A stretch of DNA of 14,226 nt from Actinobacteria bacterium UBA3028 (GCA_002367715.1 DFDL01000078.1:415-14640), one strand, 5' to 3'. Counted from the first letter of the stretch, positions 6,302 through 13,485 are shown. Program-made: numbers and translations. Notes: generated by a model from the letters alone, not told the origin.

Positions 6302-6705
6302 CAAACTTCTAAATACTCATTTAATAGTGTGCGCTCGTCATCACTTATTTTCCGCGATTTGTGTGTGTCAATATCGACTGCAACTTGTACCGAGCTAGCT
6401 CTAGCATGAAGGCCTGCTGTGGATTTCAACTCATATTGAAGGACAAAAGATGATGTTCCGATTTTGGAGACCCAAATTTCTACATCAAGATTGAATCCAC
6501 CTTCCATAATTGGAACTAAATAATCAATCTCGACTCGGGCTACAACCATATCTTTGAATATGGGTTTAAGGCCTCGGGCAATTCTCGAATACCAAGTAAA
6601 ATCGGCGCGAACTTCTTGAATGAAAGTTAAGTAATTCGCATTATTTACATGCCCAAATGCATCTAAATCGTTCCAGCGAACATAAGTATTTCCAACATGG
6701 CGCAT
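6301..6705 (-). CDS. Acyl-CoA thioesterase, hotdog fold (4HBT/YbgC type)
   Basis: The product has 134 residues, the usual length for a single hotdog domain. The signature RWNDLDAFGHVNNANY (10-25) is the 4-hydroxybenzoyl-CoA thioesterase pattern, with D13 or D15 as the catalytic acid and GHVNN at the helix start. It should hydrolyse an acyl-CoA in the cytosol; the acyl group cannot be told from sequence. It starts on the last base of the ettA stop (TAATG) and ends on the first base of the glbO start, so all three are probably translated together. The linkage with EttA recurs in other actinobacteria, without a known reason. Confidence 0.9.
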   Translation of the reverse strand: MRHVGNTYVRWNDLDAFGHVNNANYLTFIQEVRADFTWYSRIARGLKPIFKDMVVARVEIDYLVPIMEGGFNLDVEIWVSKIGTSSFVLQYELKSTAGLHARASSVQVAVDIDTHKSRKISDDERTLLNEYLEV

Positions 6706-8372
6706 TATCTTGTTAACTTTCTGTAGGTAACGCGATGCGGCCTTGATGCTTCAATACCTAGGCGAGCAACCTTATTCTCTTCATAAGATTCGAAGTTTCC
6801 TTCAAACCAGAACCACTGTGAATCACCTTCATAGGCCAAGATATGTGTGGCAACGCGGTCCAAGAACCAGCGATCGTGAGAGATAACCACCGCACAACCT
6901 GGAAATTCTAAGAGTGCATTTTCAAGTGAGCCAAGAGTTTCAACATCTAAATCATTTGTTGGCTCATCTAGTAACAATAGGTTTCCACCCATCTTTAGAG
7001 TCAGGGCAAGGTTTAGTCGATTTCGCTCACCACCCGATAGGACTCCGGCAGCTTTCTGTTGATCTGGGCCTTTAAAACCAAAAGCTGAGACATATGCACG
7101 AGATGGCATCTCGACCTGGCCAACTTTTATATAGTCCAAACCATCTGAAACAACTTCCCACAGACTCTTCTTTGAATCGATTCCACCACGAGATTGGTCG
7201 ACATATGAAATTTTCACAGTCTCGCCAATCTTTACAGTGCCGCTATCTGGTTCTTCTAGTCCAAGAATTGTCTTAAATAGTGTTGTCTTGCCAGCGCCAT
7301 TGGGCCCGATTACTCCAACGATTCCATTTCGAGGAAGCGTAAATGAGAGATCATCAATAAGTAGGCGATCACCGAAGCCCTTCTTTAACTGCTCAACTTC
7401 AACAACTACATTTCCAAGACGTGGCCCCATTGGAATTTGAATCTCTTCGAAATCTAGTTTGCGAGTCTTCTCGGCTTCAGATGCCATCTCTTCATATCTG
7501 GCAAGGCGCGCCTTTGATTTAACTTGGCGGCCCTTTGAGTTCATTCGAACCCATTCAAGCTCTTCGCTTAGACGCTTTGCCCGCTTGGAATCTTTCTGGC
7601 CCTCAATTTTTAGCCGCGTTGATTTTGTATCTAGGTAAGTCGAATAATTTCCTTCATAAGGAAAGGCGCGACCACGATCTAGTTCAAGAATCCATTCGGC
7701 AACATTGTCCAAGAAATACCTATCGTGGGTAATCGCCACAACTGTGCCTGAATATTTACTTAGGTGTTGCTCAAGCCAGAGCACTGACTCGGCATCTAGG
7801 TGGTTTGTAGGCTCATCCAATAACAATAAATCTGGTTGTTGTAATAGCAACTTACATAAAGCAACTCTGCGACGCTCACCACCAGAGAGCACCGTTACAT
7901 CAGCATCTCCCGGCGGACAACGAAGAGCGTCCATTGCTTGTTCTAACTGTGAATCCAAATCCCAAGCATTGCGATGATCTAGTTGTTCTTGAAGGGTTCC
8001 CATCTCAGCCAACAACCTGTCATAGTCGGCATCAGGATTTGCCATCTCATCACTAATTTGATTGAAGCGATTTAAAAGTCCGATTGTCTCTGCAACACCC
8101 TCTTGCACATTTTCTAATACGGTCTTGGTCTCATCTAACGGTGGCTCTTGAAGCAAGATTCCGACTGAGTAGCCTGGAGAGAGAAACGCTTCGCCATTTG
8201 AGGGTTGCTGTAACCCTGCCATAATTTGAAGAACTGTTGATTTACCAGAACCATTTGGACCTACCACGCCGATCTTGGCGCCCGGAAGAAACATCAGGGT
8301 CACATCGTCGAGAATTACCTTGTCGCCATGCGCTTTACGCGCCTTCTTCATCGTATATATAAACTCAGCCAT
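6705..8372 (-). CDS. ettA: Energy-dependent translational throttle protein EttA (ABC-F)
   Basis: This ABC-F ATPase binds the ribosomal E site and adjusts early elongation according to the ATP/ADP ratio. The 555 residues equal the usual EttA length. Two ABC domains carry Walker A GPNGSGKST (38-46) and GPNGAGKTT (356-364), signatures LSGGE (162-166 and 446-450), Walker B LLLLDEPTN (182-190 and 466-474), and H-loops THD and SHD. The arm insertion (about 95-140) and the basic linker (about 245-320) that contact the ribosome and P-site tRNA are both present. There are no membrane spans, so it is not a transporter. The ATG at 8372 is 7 nt after TAAGGT; AAGG could also serve as a weak Shine-Dalgarno sequence. 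First gene of the unit with the thioesterase and glbO. Confidence 0.95.
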   Translation of the reverse strand: MAEFIYTMKKARKAHGDKVILDDVTLMFLPGAKIGVVGPNGSGKSTVLQIMAGLQQPSNGEAFLSPGYSVGILLQEPPLDETKTVLENVQEGVAETIGLLNRFNQISDEMANPDADYDRLLAEMGTLQEQLDHRNAWDLDSQLEQAMDALRCPPGDADVTVLSGGERRRVALCKLLLQQPDLLLLDEPTNHLDAESVLWLEQHLSKYSGTVVAITHDRYFLDNVAEWILELDRGRAFPYEGNYSTYLDTKSTRLKIEGQKDSKRAKRLSEELEWVRMNSKGRQVKSKARLARYEEMASEAEKTRKLDFEEIQIPMGPRLGNVVVEVEQLKKGFGDRLLIDDLSFTLPRNGIVGVIGPNGAGKTTLFKTILGLEEPDSGTVKIGETVKISYVDQSRGGIDSKKSLWEVVSDGLDYIKVGQVEMPSRAYVSAFGFKGPDQQKAAGVLSGGERNRLNLALTLKMGGNLLLLDEPTNDLDVETLGSLENALLEFPGCAVVISHDRWFLDRVATHILAYEGDSQWFWFEGNFESYEENKVARLGIEASRPHRVTYRKLTR

Positions 8373-8379
8373 GAGTTAA

Positions 8380-8385
8380 ACCTTA
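8380..8385 (-). promoter_or_regulatory. Possible leaderless -10 element (TAAGGT) of ettA
   Basis: TAAGGT, then TTAACTC (7 nt), then ATG at 8372. The AAGG inside it could alternatively act as a Shine-Dalgarno sequence at 8-nt spacing, so the reading is ambiguous. Confidence 0.45.
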
Positions 8386-8426
8386 TCGCTTCAAATCGGT
8401 AGACTCGCACACGAAAATCATTAAAT

Positions 8427-8503
8427 GCGCCTGTAGCTCAGTCGGATAGAGCAACCGCCTTCTAAGCGGTAGGCCGCAGGTTCGATTCCTGCCAGGCGCA
8501 CCA
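8427..8503 (+). tRNA. tRNA-Arg (anticodon UCU)
   Basis: Full cloverleaf: acceptor GCGCCTG (8427-8433) pairs with CAGGCGC (8493-8499), D stem GCTC/GAGC, anticodon stem ACCGC/GCGGT with loop CTTCTAA (anticodon TCT at 8461-8463), a T arm with GGTTCGATTCC, and an encoded CCA end at 8501-8503. It decodes AGA and possibly AGG. It is divergent from ettA. Confidence 0.97.
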
Positions 8504-8528
8504 AGATCACACAAAGGCCAATTGCCGC

Positions 8529-8571
8529 AAAAAAGTAAGAGCCCCGAGTTTTTGACCCAGGGCTGTTACTT
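8529..8571 (-). terminator. Intrinsic terminator of pstS
   Basis: On the minus strand AAGTAA-C-AGCCC pairs with GGGCT-C-TTACTT (stem bases 8533-8544 and 8560-8571, one internal mismatch) and is followed by a run of T. It lies 17 bp after the pstS stop. There is no T-run in the plus direction, so it acts for pstS and not for the tRNA. Confidence 0.85.
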
Positions 8572-8588
8572 AATTGCGTTTAAATCAA

Positions 8589-9734
8589 CTAGTTACCAAT
8601 TTTTGCGATTAGCTTCAAGTTGATATCACGTAGCGCTCCAGTGATTGTTGTGAATTCAATCTTTGGATCGGTCTGTACGCACTTTGGGTCCAAGAGATAG
8701 GTAAGTAGATCGCGTACTGCCTTTGCGGTCTCTGCATCCTTCTGCTTGGTGTCAATTAGCGCATATGAAGTGATTCCGAAGAGGTAAGCCCCTGGATCCT
8801 TTGATTTGTAATCAAAGGTAACGATTCCATTATCTGCAATCTTTGCAGAGCCAAGGAATGCTGATACGCCACCAGATGTTGGTGCCTGCCAGTTGCCTGC
8901 TTCATTCTTGATGCTGGCAATTGCTAAGCCATTATCCTTCGCATAGCTTGCTTCAGCGAATGTGATTGAGTAACGAGTCTTAGCAGCGGCTGCAGCAACT
9001 GCAGCTGAACCAGATGCACCGGTGATTCGACCGAGGTTAGCCTTATCATTCAAATTACCAGGGAAAGTTGAAGCGAAAGCATTATTTCCAGCCTTCGTCC
9101 AAACTTCTGGAGCAGCTCCGTTCAGTGCCGCAGTGAAGTTTCCTTGCGTTCCTGAAGAATCTGAGCGATAAATAACTTTGATTGACTGTGATGGAAGTGT
9201 GTAGCGAATGTTACGAGTAACAGTTCTTAGAACTTTTGGTGCGCCAGCTTTATTCTTCTTTACAACGCCCTTTTTGTTGAGCTTGTAAATTACTTCCTGA
9301 ACTGCGCGGTTATTGTCTGCAACAATCTTTGGATCGTTCCACTTTGTGATTGTTCCGCCAAAGATTCCGGCAACAGTTGCTGGAGATAGATAAAGTGGCT
9401 TCTTATTTCCAATGTTGTACATAACTGCGATTGGAGCAGCGACCACTGGGATATGAATTACACCTTCGCGCGCAGCAAGGTGTGGAGTATCTGAAAAGTT
9501 AACAATTCCGGTCTGCTTATCTGAAGCTGAACGACCGGCACCCGAACCACCTAGGCCATATGTCAATGTGTTGCCAGTGTCTTTGTTATAACCAGCTTTG
9601 CAAGCTTCAATAATTGGAGCAGGGAAAGTTGCGCCAGCACCGGTAAGTGAAACAGCCGCAACGGCTGACGGAGCAGCAAGGACCGCAGTAGCAATAACTG
9701 CGCTAAGTACCTTGATTGATTTAGAGAGATTCAT
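8589..9734 (-). CDS. pstS: Phosphate ABC transporter, periplasmic-type phosphate-binding protein
   Basis: PstS captures phosphate outside the membrane and delivers it to PstCA. The 381 residues start with a signal peptide (1-27, cleavage near AVA|AVS). Phosphate contacts by comparison with E. coli PstS are T36-F37 (GAGATFP), S64 (GGSGAG), D82 (NFSDTP), R190 and S194-G195-T196 (RSDSSGT). There is no lipobox Cys near the cleavage site; the only cysteines are C45 and C352. A basic stretch at about 143-183 (with KLNKKGVVKKNKAGAPK) has no counterpart in the E. coli protein. AAGGGG stands 4 nt before ATG. It is the last gene of the pst locus, 114 bp after pstB, with its own PHO box and terminator. 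Confidence 0.95.
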   Translation of the reverse strand: MNLSKSIKVLSAVIATAVLAAPSAVAAVSLTGAGATFPAPIIEACKAGYNKDTGNTLTYGLGGSGAGRSASDKQTGIVNFSDTPHLAAREGVIHIPVVAAPIAVMYNIGNKKPLYLSPATVAGIFGGTITKWNDPKIVADNNRAVQEVIYKLNKKGVVKKNKAGAPKVLRTVTRNIRYTLPSQSIKVIYRSDSSGTQGNFTAALNGAAPEVWTKAGNNAFASTFPGNLNDKANLGRITGASGSAAVAAAAAKTRYSITFAEASYAKDNGLAIASIKNEAGNWQAPTSGGVSAFLGSAKIADNGIVTFDYKSKDPGAYLFGITSYALIDTKQKDAETAKAVRDLLTYLLDPKCVQTDPKIEFTTITGALRDINLKLIAKIGN

Positions 9735-9755
9735 TGTTCCCCTTATTCAGTAGTG

Positions 9756-9771
9756 TTAGACGTTTGTCTAA
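9756..9771 (-). promoter_or_regulatory. Perfect inverted repeat in the pstS leader
   Basis: TTAGAC-4 nt-GTCTAA forms a 6-bp perfect hairpin 22 nt before the pstS ATG. A possible -10 (TAGTTT, 9782-9777 on the minus strand) would place the transcript start at the hairpin's 5' edge, where it could protect the mRNA end. An operator is the alternative. Both are inference. Confidence 0.4.
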
Positions 9772-9835
9772 GGCAGAAACTATTGAGCCAGGGTTACGGG
9801 ATTGCTCTCTAATGCCAAACAAGGGTCGACGCTTA

Positions 9836-9853
9836 GGTGAACAGTTGGTTAAC
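9836..9853 (-). promoter_or_regulatory. PHO box (two direct repeats) upstream of pstS
   Basis: On the minus strand GTTAACC-AACT-GTTCACC gives two 7-bp units with an 11-bp period, the layout of actinobacterial PhoP boxes (consensus unit GTTCACC). The box overlaps the pstB stop codon and gives pstS a separate phosphate-controlled promoter. A CATTAG about 21 bp downstream (9814-9809) is a weak -10 candidate. Confidence 0.65.
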
Positions 9854-10709
9854 CAAAACGCCCTGTCACATAGTTCTCGGTGCGAATATCCTTTGGTCTT
9901 GAGAAGATATCGCTCGTGGCGCCGACCTCAACCAATTGGCCAGGCCCACCATCTGAGAGAAAGAAGCCGGTGTAATCCGAAACTCGCGCAGCTTGCTGCA
10001 TATTGTGGGTGACGATGATGATTGTCATTGATGATGAAAGCTCAGAGATAGTCTCTTCAATTCGAAGCGTCGAACCAGGATCAAGTGCCGAACATGGCTC
10101 ATCCATCAGTAAAATTTCTGGACGCACTGCAAGTGAGCGCGCAATACATAATCTCTGCTGCTGACCGCCAGAAAGTGAGCCACCATAGGCGCTCAACCGA
10201 TCTTTAACCTCAGACCAGAGCCCTGCGCGCAGTAAACATTCCTCGAGAAGATCATCTTTGTTGGGAACTTTTAATTGAGCCAACTTCAAGCCTGCAAGTA
10301 CATTGTCGGCAATTGTCATTGATGGAAATGGATTTGGCTTCTGAAAAACCATACCGACTTTAAGGCGAATCTTTGTCACATCAGTTCCACTTTCATAAAC
10401 ATCTCTGCCATTTAGTAGAACTTCACCGGCCATCGCAGCGCCAGGAATAAATTCATGCATTCGATTTAAGGTACGAATAAATGTTGACTTGCCACATCCT
10501 GAAGGACCAATCAACGCAGTGACAGTACCTGACCAGAAATCAAGAGATATATCTTCTAAGACCAACTTGTCACCAAACCAGGCATGGATACCACGGGCTT
10601 CAAGACCAACGCCCTGAGCACCTGTGCTCTGCTTCTTCTTCGATGCTGCAGCTGCTGCAACGCTCGAAAGCGATGACGGGGTTGTCTCTTTCTCGGTTGA
10701 GTTTGTCAT
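9849..10709 (-). CDS. pstB: Phosphate ABC transporter ATP-binding protein
   Basis: PstB is the ATPase that powers PstCA. The 286 residues contain Walker A GPSGCGKST (68-76), Q-loop FQKPNPFP (122-129, the PstB form), signature LSGGQQQR (179-186), Walker B ILLMDEP (199-205) and H-loop H235. The C terminus ENYVTGRFG is typical of PstB. About 34 residues at the N terminus, rich in Ser, Ala and Lys, precede the ABC domain and are longer than in E. coli. The ATG overlaps the pstA stop (ATGA), with AGGA 7 nt upstream of it. Confidence 0.97.
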   Translation of the reverse strand: MTNSTEKETTPSSLSSVAAAAASKKKQSTGAQGVGLEARGIHAWFGDKLVLEDISLDFWSGTVTALIGPSGCGKSTFIRTLNRMHEFIPGAAMAGEVLLNGRDVYESGTDVTKIRLKVGMVFQKPNPFPSMTIADNVLAGLKLAQLKVPNKDDLLEECLLRAGLWSEVKDRLSAYGGSLSGGQQQRLCIARSLAVRPEILLMDEPCSALDPGSTLRIEETISELSSSMTIIIVTHNMQQAARVSDYTGFFLSDGGPGQLVEVGATSDIFSRPKDIRTENYVTGRFG

Positions 10710-11770
10710 TTTTTATTCCTATCTCCACCAAGCAGGCGAGCTGTTATAAATAGGGCGAAAATTAAAAGAAGAAGGATAAAGATTCCGGCCCAGGCTCTGG
10801 CAATTGATTCCGGAGTTCCAAAGGTAAAGCTCTTCCAGATATAGAAAGGGAATGAACCCATCGGCCCAGCTGCAGGATTTAGGTTAACGGCATCTCCGCC
10901 ACCAGAGACTAGAACCAGTGGCGCAGTCTCACCAGCAACGCGGGCAACTCCCAAAATAACCGCAGTTATCAGGCCGCTCTTTGCCGCCGGGACAACAATT
11001 TGCGAAATCGTTCGCCATTGCGTTCCACCAAGAGCTACTCCGGCTTCACGTAGATCTTCTGGGATTAGAAGCAAAACCTCTTCAGAAGTTCTGGCAATTG
11101 TTGGAATCATCAATATCGCAAGTGCAAATCCACCCATAAGTCCCGATGGGGTCTTAGTAATTGGAAAGACGATTGCAGAGAGAATAAATAATCCTGCAAC
11201 AATTGAGGGCACACCCGACATTGATTGAACCAGAAACTTAATTGGCCTAGTCAATAATCCCTTTATCTCAGTCAAATAAATTGCAGTAAGAATTCCGATT
11301 GGCAGGCTGATCAAAAGTGCGATTGTTACCATAATTCCGCTGCCCACCAAGGCGTGCAGTAAACCGCCCTGATTTAGCGGATCATTTGGACCATTTAATT
11401 TCATATCGGAGGTAAATAAATTAAACTTTAAGCCAGTCTTCCCGCGTTCAAATATCGCATATAAAATACTAACTATCGGCAGCAAGGTAACTAAGACTCC
11501 GGCAACTGCAAAAGTTGAAGCAATTGAATCCTTTGCAGCAGCTATGCCACTTCGAAGATAATTCTGAATAAAGTTAATTGAAATGATCAGCAGTAAGAAC
11601 ACACCAGCATAGGCTAATTTTCCCTTAAGCTCTGAGAGACCAACCGCAATGAAAGTACCCAAAATTGCTAGGAGAATCGCCCCGATATCTACAGCTCGTT
11701 CGCGAGTAGTTGGCGCCCAAGGTTTTGTGGGTTTCACTTTCGCTTTAACTTCAGGGATTTTTGCTGTCAT
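10706..11770 (-). CDS. pstA: Phosphate ABC transporter permease PstA
   Basis: This is an integral membrane subunit of the phosphate channel. The 354 residues exceed E. coli PstA by about 58. The extra length is N-terminal: two additional hydrophobic spans (about 28-45 and 52-70) before the usual six. The permease core has the EAA-type loop REAGVALGGTQWRTISQIVV (241-260) that docks on PstB, and RVAGETAPL (277-285), typical of PstA. Long PstA forms occur in actinobacteria. It overlaps pstC and pstB by 4 nt each (ATGA), so the three are one translational unit. Confidence 0.95.
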   Translation of the reverse strand: MTAKIPEVKAKVKPTKPWAPTTRERAVDIGAILLAILGTFIAVGLSELKGKLAYAGVFLLLIISINFIQNYLRSGIAAAKDSIASTFAVAGVLVTLLPIVSILYAIFERGKTGLKFNLFTSDMKLNGPNDPLNQGGLLHALVGSGIMVTIALLISLPIGILTAIYLTEIKGLLTRPIKFLVQSMSGVPSIVAGLFILSAIVFPITKTPSGLMGGFALAILMIPTIARTSEEVLLLIPEDLREAGVALGGTQWRTISQIVVPAAKSGLITAVILGVARVAGETAPLVLVSGGGDAVNLNPAAGPMGSFPFYIWKSFTFGTPESIARAWAGIFILLLLIFALFITARLLGGDRNKK

Positions 11771-12765
11771 CGACCTTTACTTCCAGTCTTTGAAACAATT
11801 ATATTTGCAATCGAATTCACGATCAGGGTAAGAATAAAGAGCGCCAAACCTGCCGCCATAAGTGCCTGGATCTCAGTTGGACCAGCTTCGCCAAACTTAA
11901 GCAAGATCATTGAGGCCATATTTCCGCCTGCCCCGATTAAGACCTGCCAATTGATTTGATATACCAGATTCAAGACCGTGTAAACCGCAACGGTTTCGCC
12001 CATCGCGCGTCCAAGACCAAGCATTGCTCCACCTACAACACCACTTCGCCCGTATGGAATTACTACCGCTTTAATCATTGCCCAGCGGGTTGAGCCAAGT
12101 GCATACGCAGCTTGAATTCGATCCAAAGGAGTCTGAGAGAAAATTTCGCGAGAGATAGATGTGATGATTGGAATAATCATGGTTGCTAAAACGACTCCGG
12201 CGACAAATGGTGAGCGCTCGAAAATATCTACATCCATCTTAAAAAATGGCAGCCACCCAAAATACTTATGTAATAACCTCGCCCAATATTCAGCGTGTGG
12301 CATCAAAACAAAAAATCCCCACATACCAAATAGAATCGATGGGAATGCCGCCATTAAATCAATTAGCGCGACCATAATTCTCTTAATAACTTGTGGTGCA
12401 TAAAAAGTAAGATAGAGCGCGCACAAGACCGAAATTGGTATCGCAATTATTACTGCGATAGTTGCACACAATAAAGTTCCTACAAGCATTGCCGCGATTC
12501 CAAATTCAGAGGCGGCAAGATCGGTAATTCCTGCGTTGTCCTGAACTACCAGCCAATTACTTCCAGTAATAAAACCAAAACCTTCGGACTTAAGAACTTG
12601 GTAACCTTGATTAGCTAAGAAGATAAAAATTAGCCCCAGAATTACTAATGAAGATAATCCGCCGCCGGTTGCTACTCCCCGAAAAACTCGATCAGAAAGC
12701 CGCGGCTTATTGCTCAGCTCTCGCCTGGCAGGAAGCGAAGTTGATCGATTAGGAGCAATAGTCAC
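11767..12765 (-). CDS. pstC: Phosphate ABC transporter permease PstC
   Basis: PstC is the partner permease of PstA and the first gene of this unit. The 332 residues have a basic cytoplasmic N terminus (1-30), a first span at about 37-52, a short outside loop, and five more spans. The EAA-type loop is at about 218-245 (IQAAYALGSTRWAMIKAVVI) and RAMGET at 253-258, both usual for PstC. It begins with GTG at 12765. No Shine-Dalgarno sequence is at a usable distance, but AACAAT lies 6 nt before the GTG, so a leaderless start is likely. The PHO box array lies 32-72 bp upstream. Confidence 0.95.
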   Translation of the reverse strand: MTIAPNRSTSLPARRELSNKPRLSDRVFRGVATGGGLSSLVILGLIFIFLANQGYQVLKSEGFGFITGSNWLVVQDNAGITDLAASEFGIAAMLVGTLLCATIAVIIAIPISVLCALYLTFYAPQVIKRIMVALIDLMAAFPSILFGMWGFFVLMPHAEYWARLLHKYFGWLPFFKMDVDIFERSPFVAGVVLATMIIPIITSISREIFSQTPLDRIQAAYALGSTRWAMIKAVVIPYGRSGVVGGAMLGLGRAMGETVAVYTVLNLVYQINWQVLIGAGGNMASMILLKFGEAGPTEIQALMAAGLALFILTLIVNSIANIIVSKTGSKGR

Positions 12766-12771
12766 GCCCTG

Positions 12772-12777
12772 ATTGTT
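12772..12777 (-). promoter_or_regulatory. Possible -10 element (AACAAT) of pstC
   Basis: AACAAT, then CAGGGC (6 nt), then GTG at 12765. It lies 20 bp from the nearest (weakest) PHO unit, which could stand in for a -35 bound by an activator. The first base departs from TANNNT. Confidence 0.4.
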
Positions 12778-12797
12778 ATGCCAGGTGGGTTTTCCAA

Positions 12798-12837
12798 TGT
12801 GGAACGAAGGTAAACCCCAGGTGAACGAAAGGTGAAA
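12798..12837 (-). promoter_or_regulatory. PHO box array (three good units and one weak) upstream of pstC
   Basis: On the minus strand the units are TTTCACC (12837-12831), GTTCACC (12826-12820), GTTTACC (12815-12809) and a weak TTCCACA (12804-12798). All four lie at exactly 11-bp period with 4-bp spacers. This matches the direct-repeat architecture of PhoP sites in Streptomyces. The array is the likely control point of pstCAB. It also lies 47-86 bp from the orn start on the other side. Confidence 0.8.
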
Positions 12838-12871
12838 TCACTGAGATTAGAGGTATCACCGCACCCTGGTT

Positions 12872-12877
12872 TAGGCT
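12872..12877 (+). promoter_or_regulatory. Leaderless -10 element (TAGGCT) of orn
   Basis: TAGGCT, then CCGGCA (6 nt), then ATG at 12884. No Shine-Dalgarno sequence is present. Confidence 0.55.
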
Positions 12878-12883
12878 CCGGCA

Positions 12884-13444
12884 ATGGCCTCAAAGAATGA
12901 ATCCCCGAATCTGATTTGGGTTGATTGTGAGATGACTGGGCTGGATCTCAATAAAGATGTATTACTCGAAATTGCGGTGCTGGTCACCGACTCGGAGCTA
13001 AATATCCTCGGTGAAGGCATCGACCTAGTAATCAAGGCGAGCGCTGATCAGATCGCTGGCATGAATGAGTTTGTAACAAATATGCATACCGAATCTGGTC
13101 TAATTACTGAGATACAGGCCGGGGTTGAAATTTCGGAGGCCGAAAAGGCAGTCATGGCCTACATCGAGAAATATGCTCCTGGCGCCGGTAAATCCCCGCT
13201 GGCTGGTAACTCGGTGGGCACCGATCGCTCATTTATCGCCCGCGACATGCCCCTATTAAATACCTACCTCCACTACCGCACCATCGACGTCTCTTCCATA
13301 AAAGAGTTGGCCCGCCGCTGGTATCCGCGGGTTTACTTTGCCGCCCCAAAGAAGACAGGCAATCATCGCGCCTTAGGCGATATCCGAGATTCGATCGAGG
13401 AACTCGAGTACTACCGAAAGGCCATCTTTATCCCCAATAATTAA
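12884..13444 (+). CDS. orn: Oligoribonuclease
   Basis: Orn is a 3'-to-5' exoribonuclease that finishes RNA decay by cutting very short oligonucleotides, including the linear dinucleotides from cyclic di-GMP breakdown. The 186 residues carry the DEDDh set: D14 and E16 (WVDCEMTG), D114 (GTDRSF), H161 and D166 (NHRALGD). The length and the C-terminal YYRKAIF are typical. The start follows a leaderless -10. It is divergent from pstC over 118 bp that hold the PHO array. Confidence 0.96.
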   Translation: MASKNESPNLIWVDCEMTGLDLNKDVLLEIAVLVTDSELNILGEGIDLVIKASADQIAGMNEFVTNMHTESGLITEIQAGVEISEAEKAVMAYIEKYAPGAGKSPLAGNSVGTDRSFIARDMPLLNTYLHYRTIDVSSIKELARRWYPRVYFAAPKKTGNHRALGDIRDSIEELEYYRKAIFIPNN

Positions 13445-13445
13445 A

Positions 13446-13474
13446 TTTAATCTACATATTTATTAACGTAGTAT
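13446..13474 (+). promoter_or_regulatory. Possible promoter of tRNA-His
   Basis: TTTAAT (13446-13451), a 17-bp spacer, and TAGTAT (13469-13474), 11 bp before the tRNA 5' end. The -35 match is poor, so this is tentative. Confidence 0.3.
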
Positions 13475-13485
13475 TAGTACCTCAT

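Noticed and set aside
6705..8372. Antibiotic-resistance reading of the ABC-F gene
   Set aside because: Length, arm insertion and operon context fit housekeeping EttA, not the resistance ABC-F subfamilies.
8427..8503. tRNA-Arg as an integration (att) site
   Set aside because: No integrase gene and no duplicated tRNA 3' end is present in the window.
9734..10012. 92-codon plus-strand frame across the pstS-pstB gap
   Set aside because: It mostly lies antisense to pstB, has no ribosome site, and the gap is better explained by the PHO box and leader hairpin.
8589..12837. phoU or a PhoP/PhoR pair in the pst locus
   Set aside because: No such reading frame exists on either strand between 8372 and 12884; they must lie elsewhere if present.
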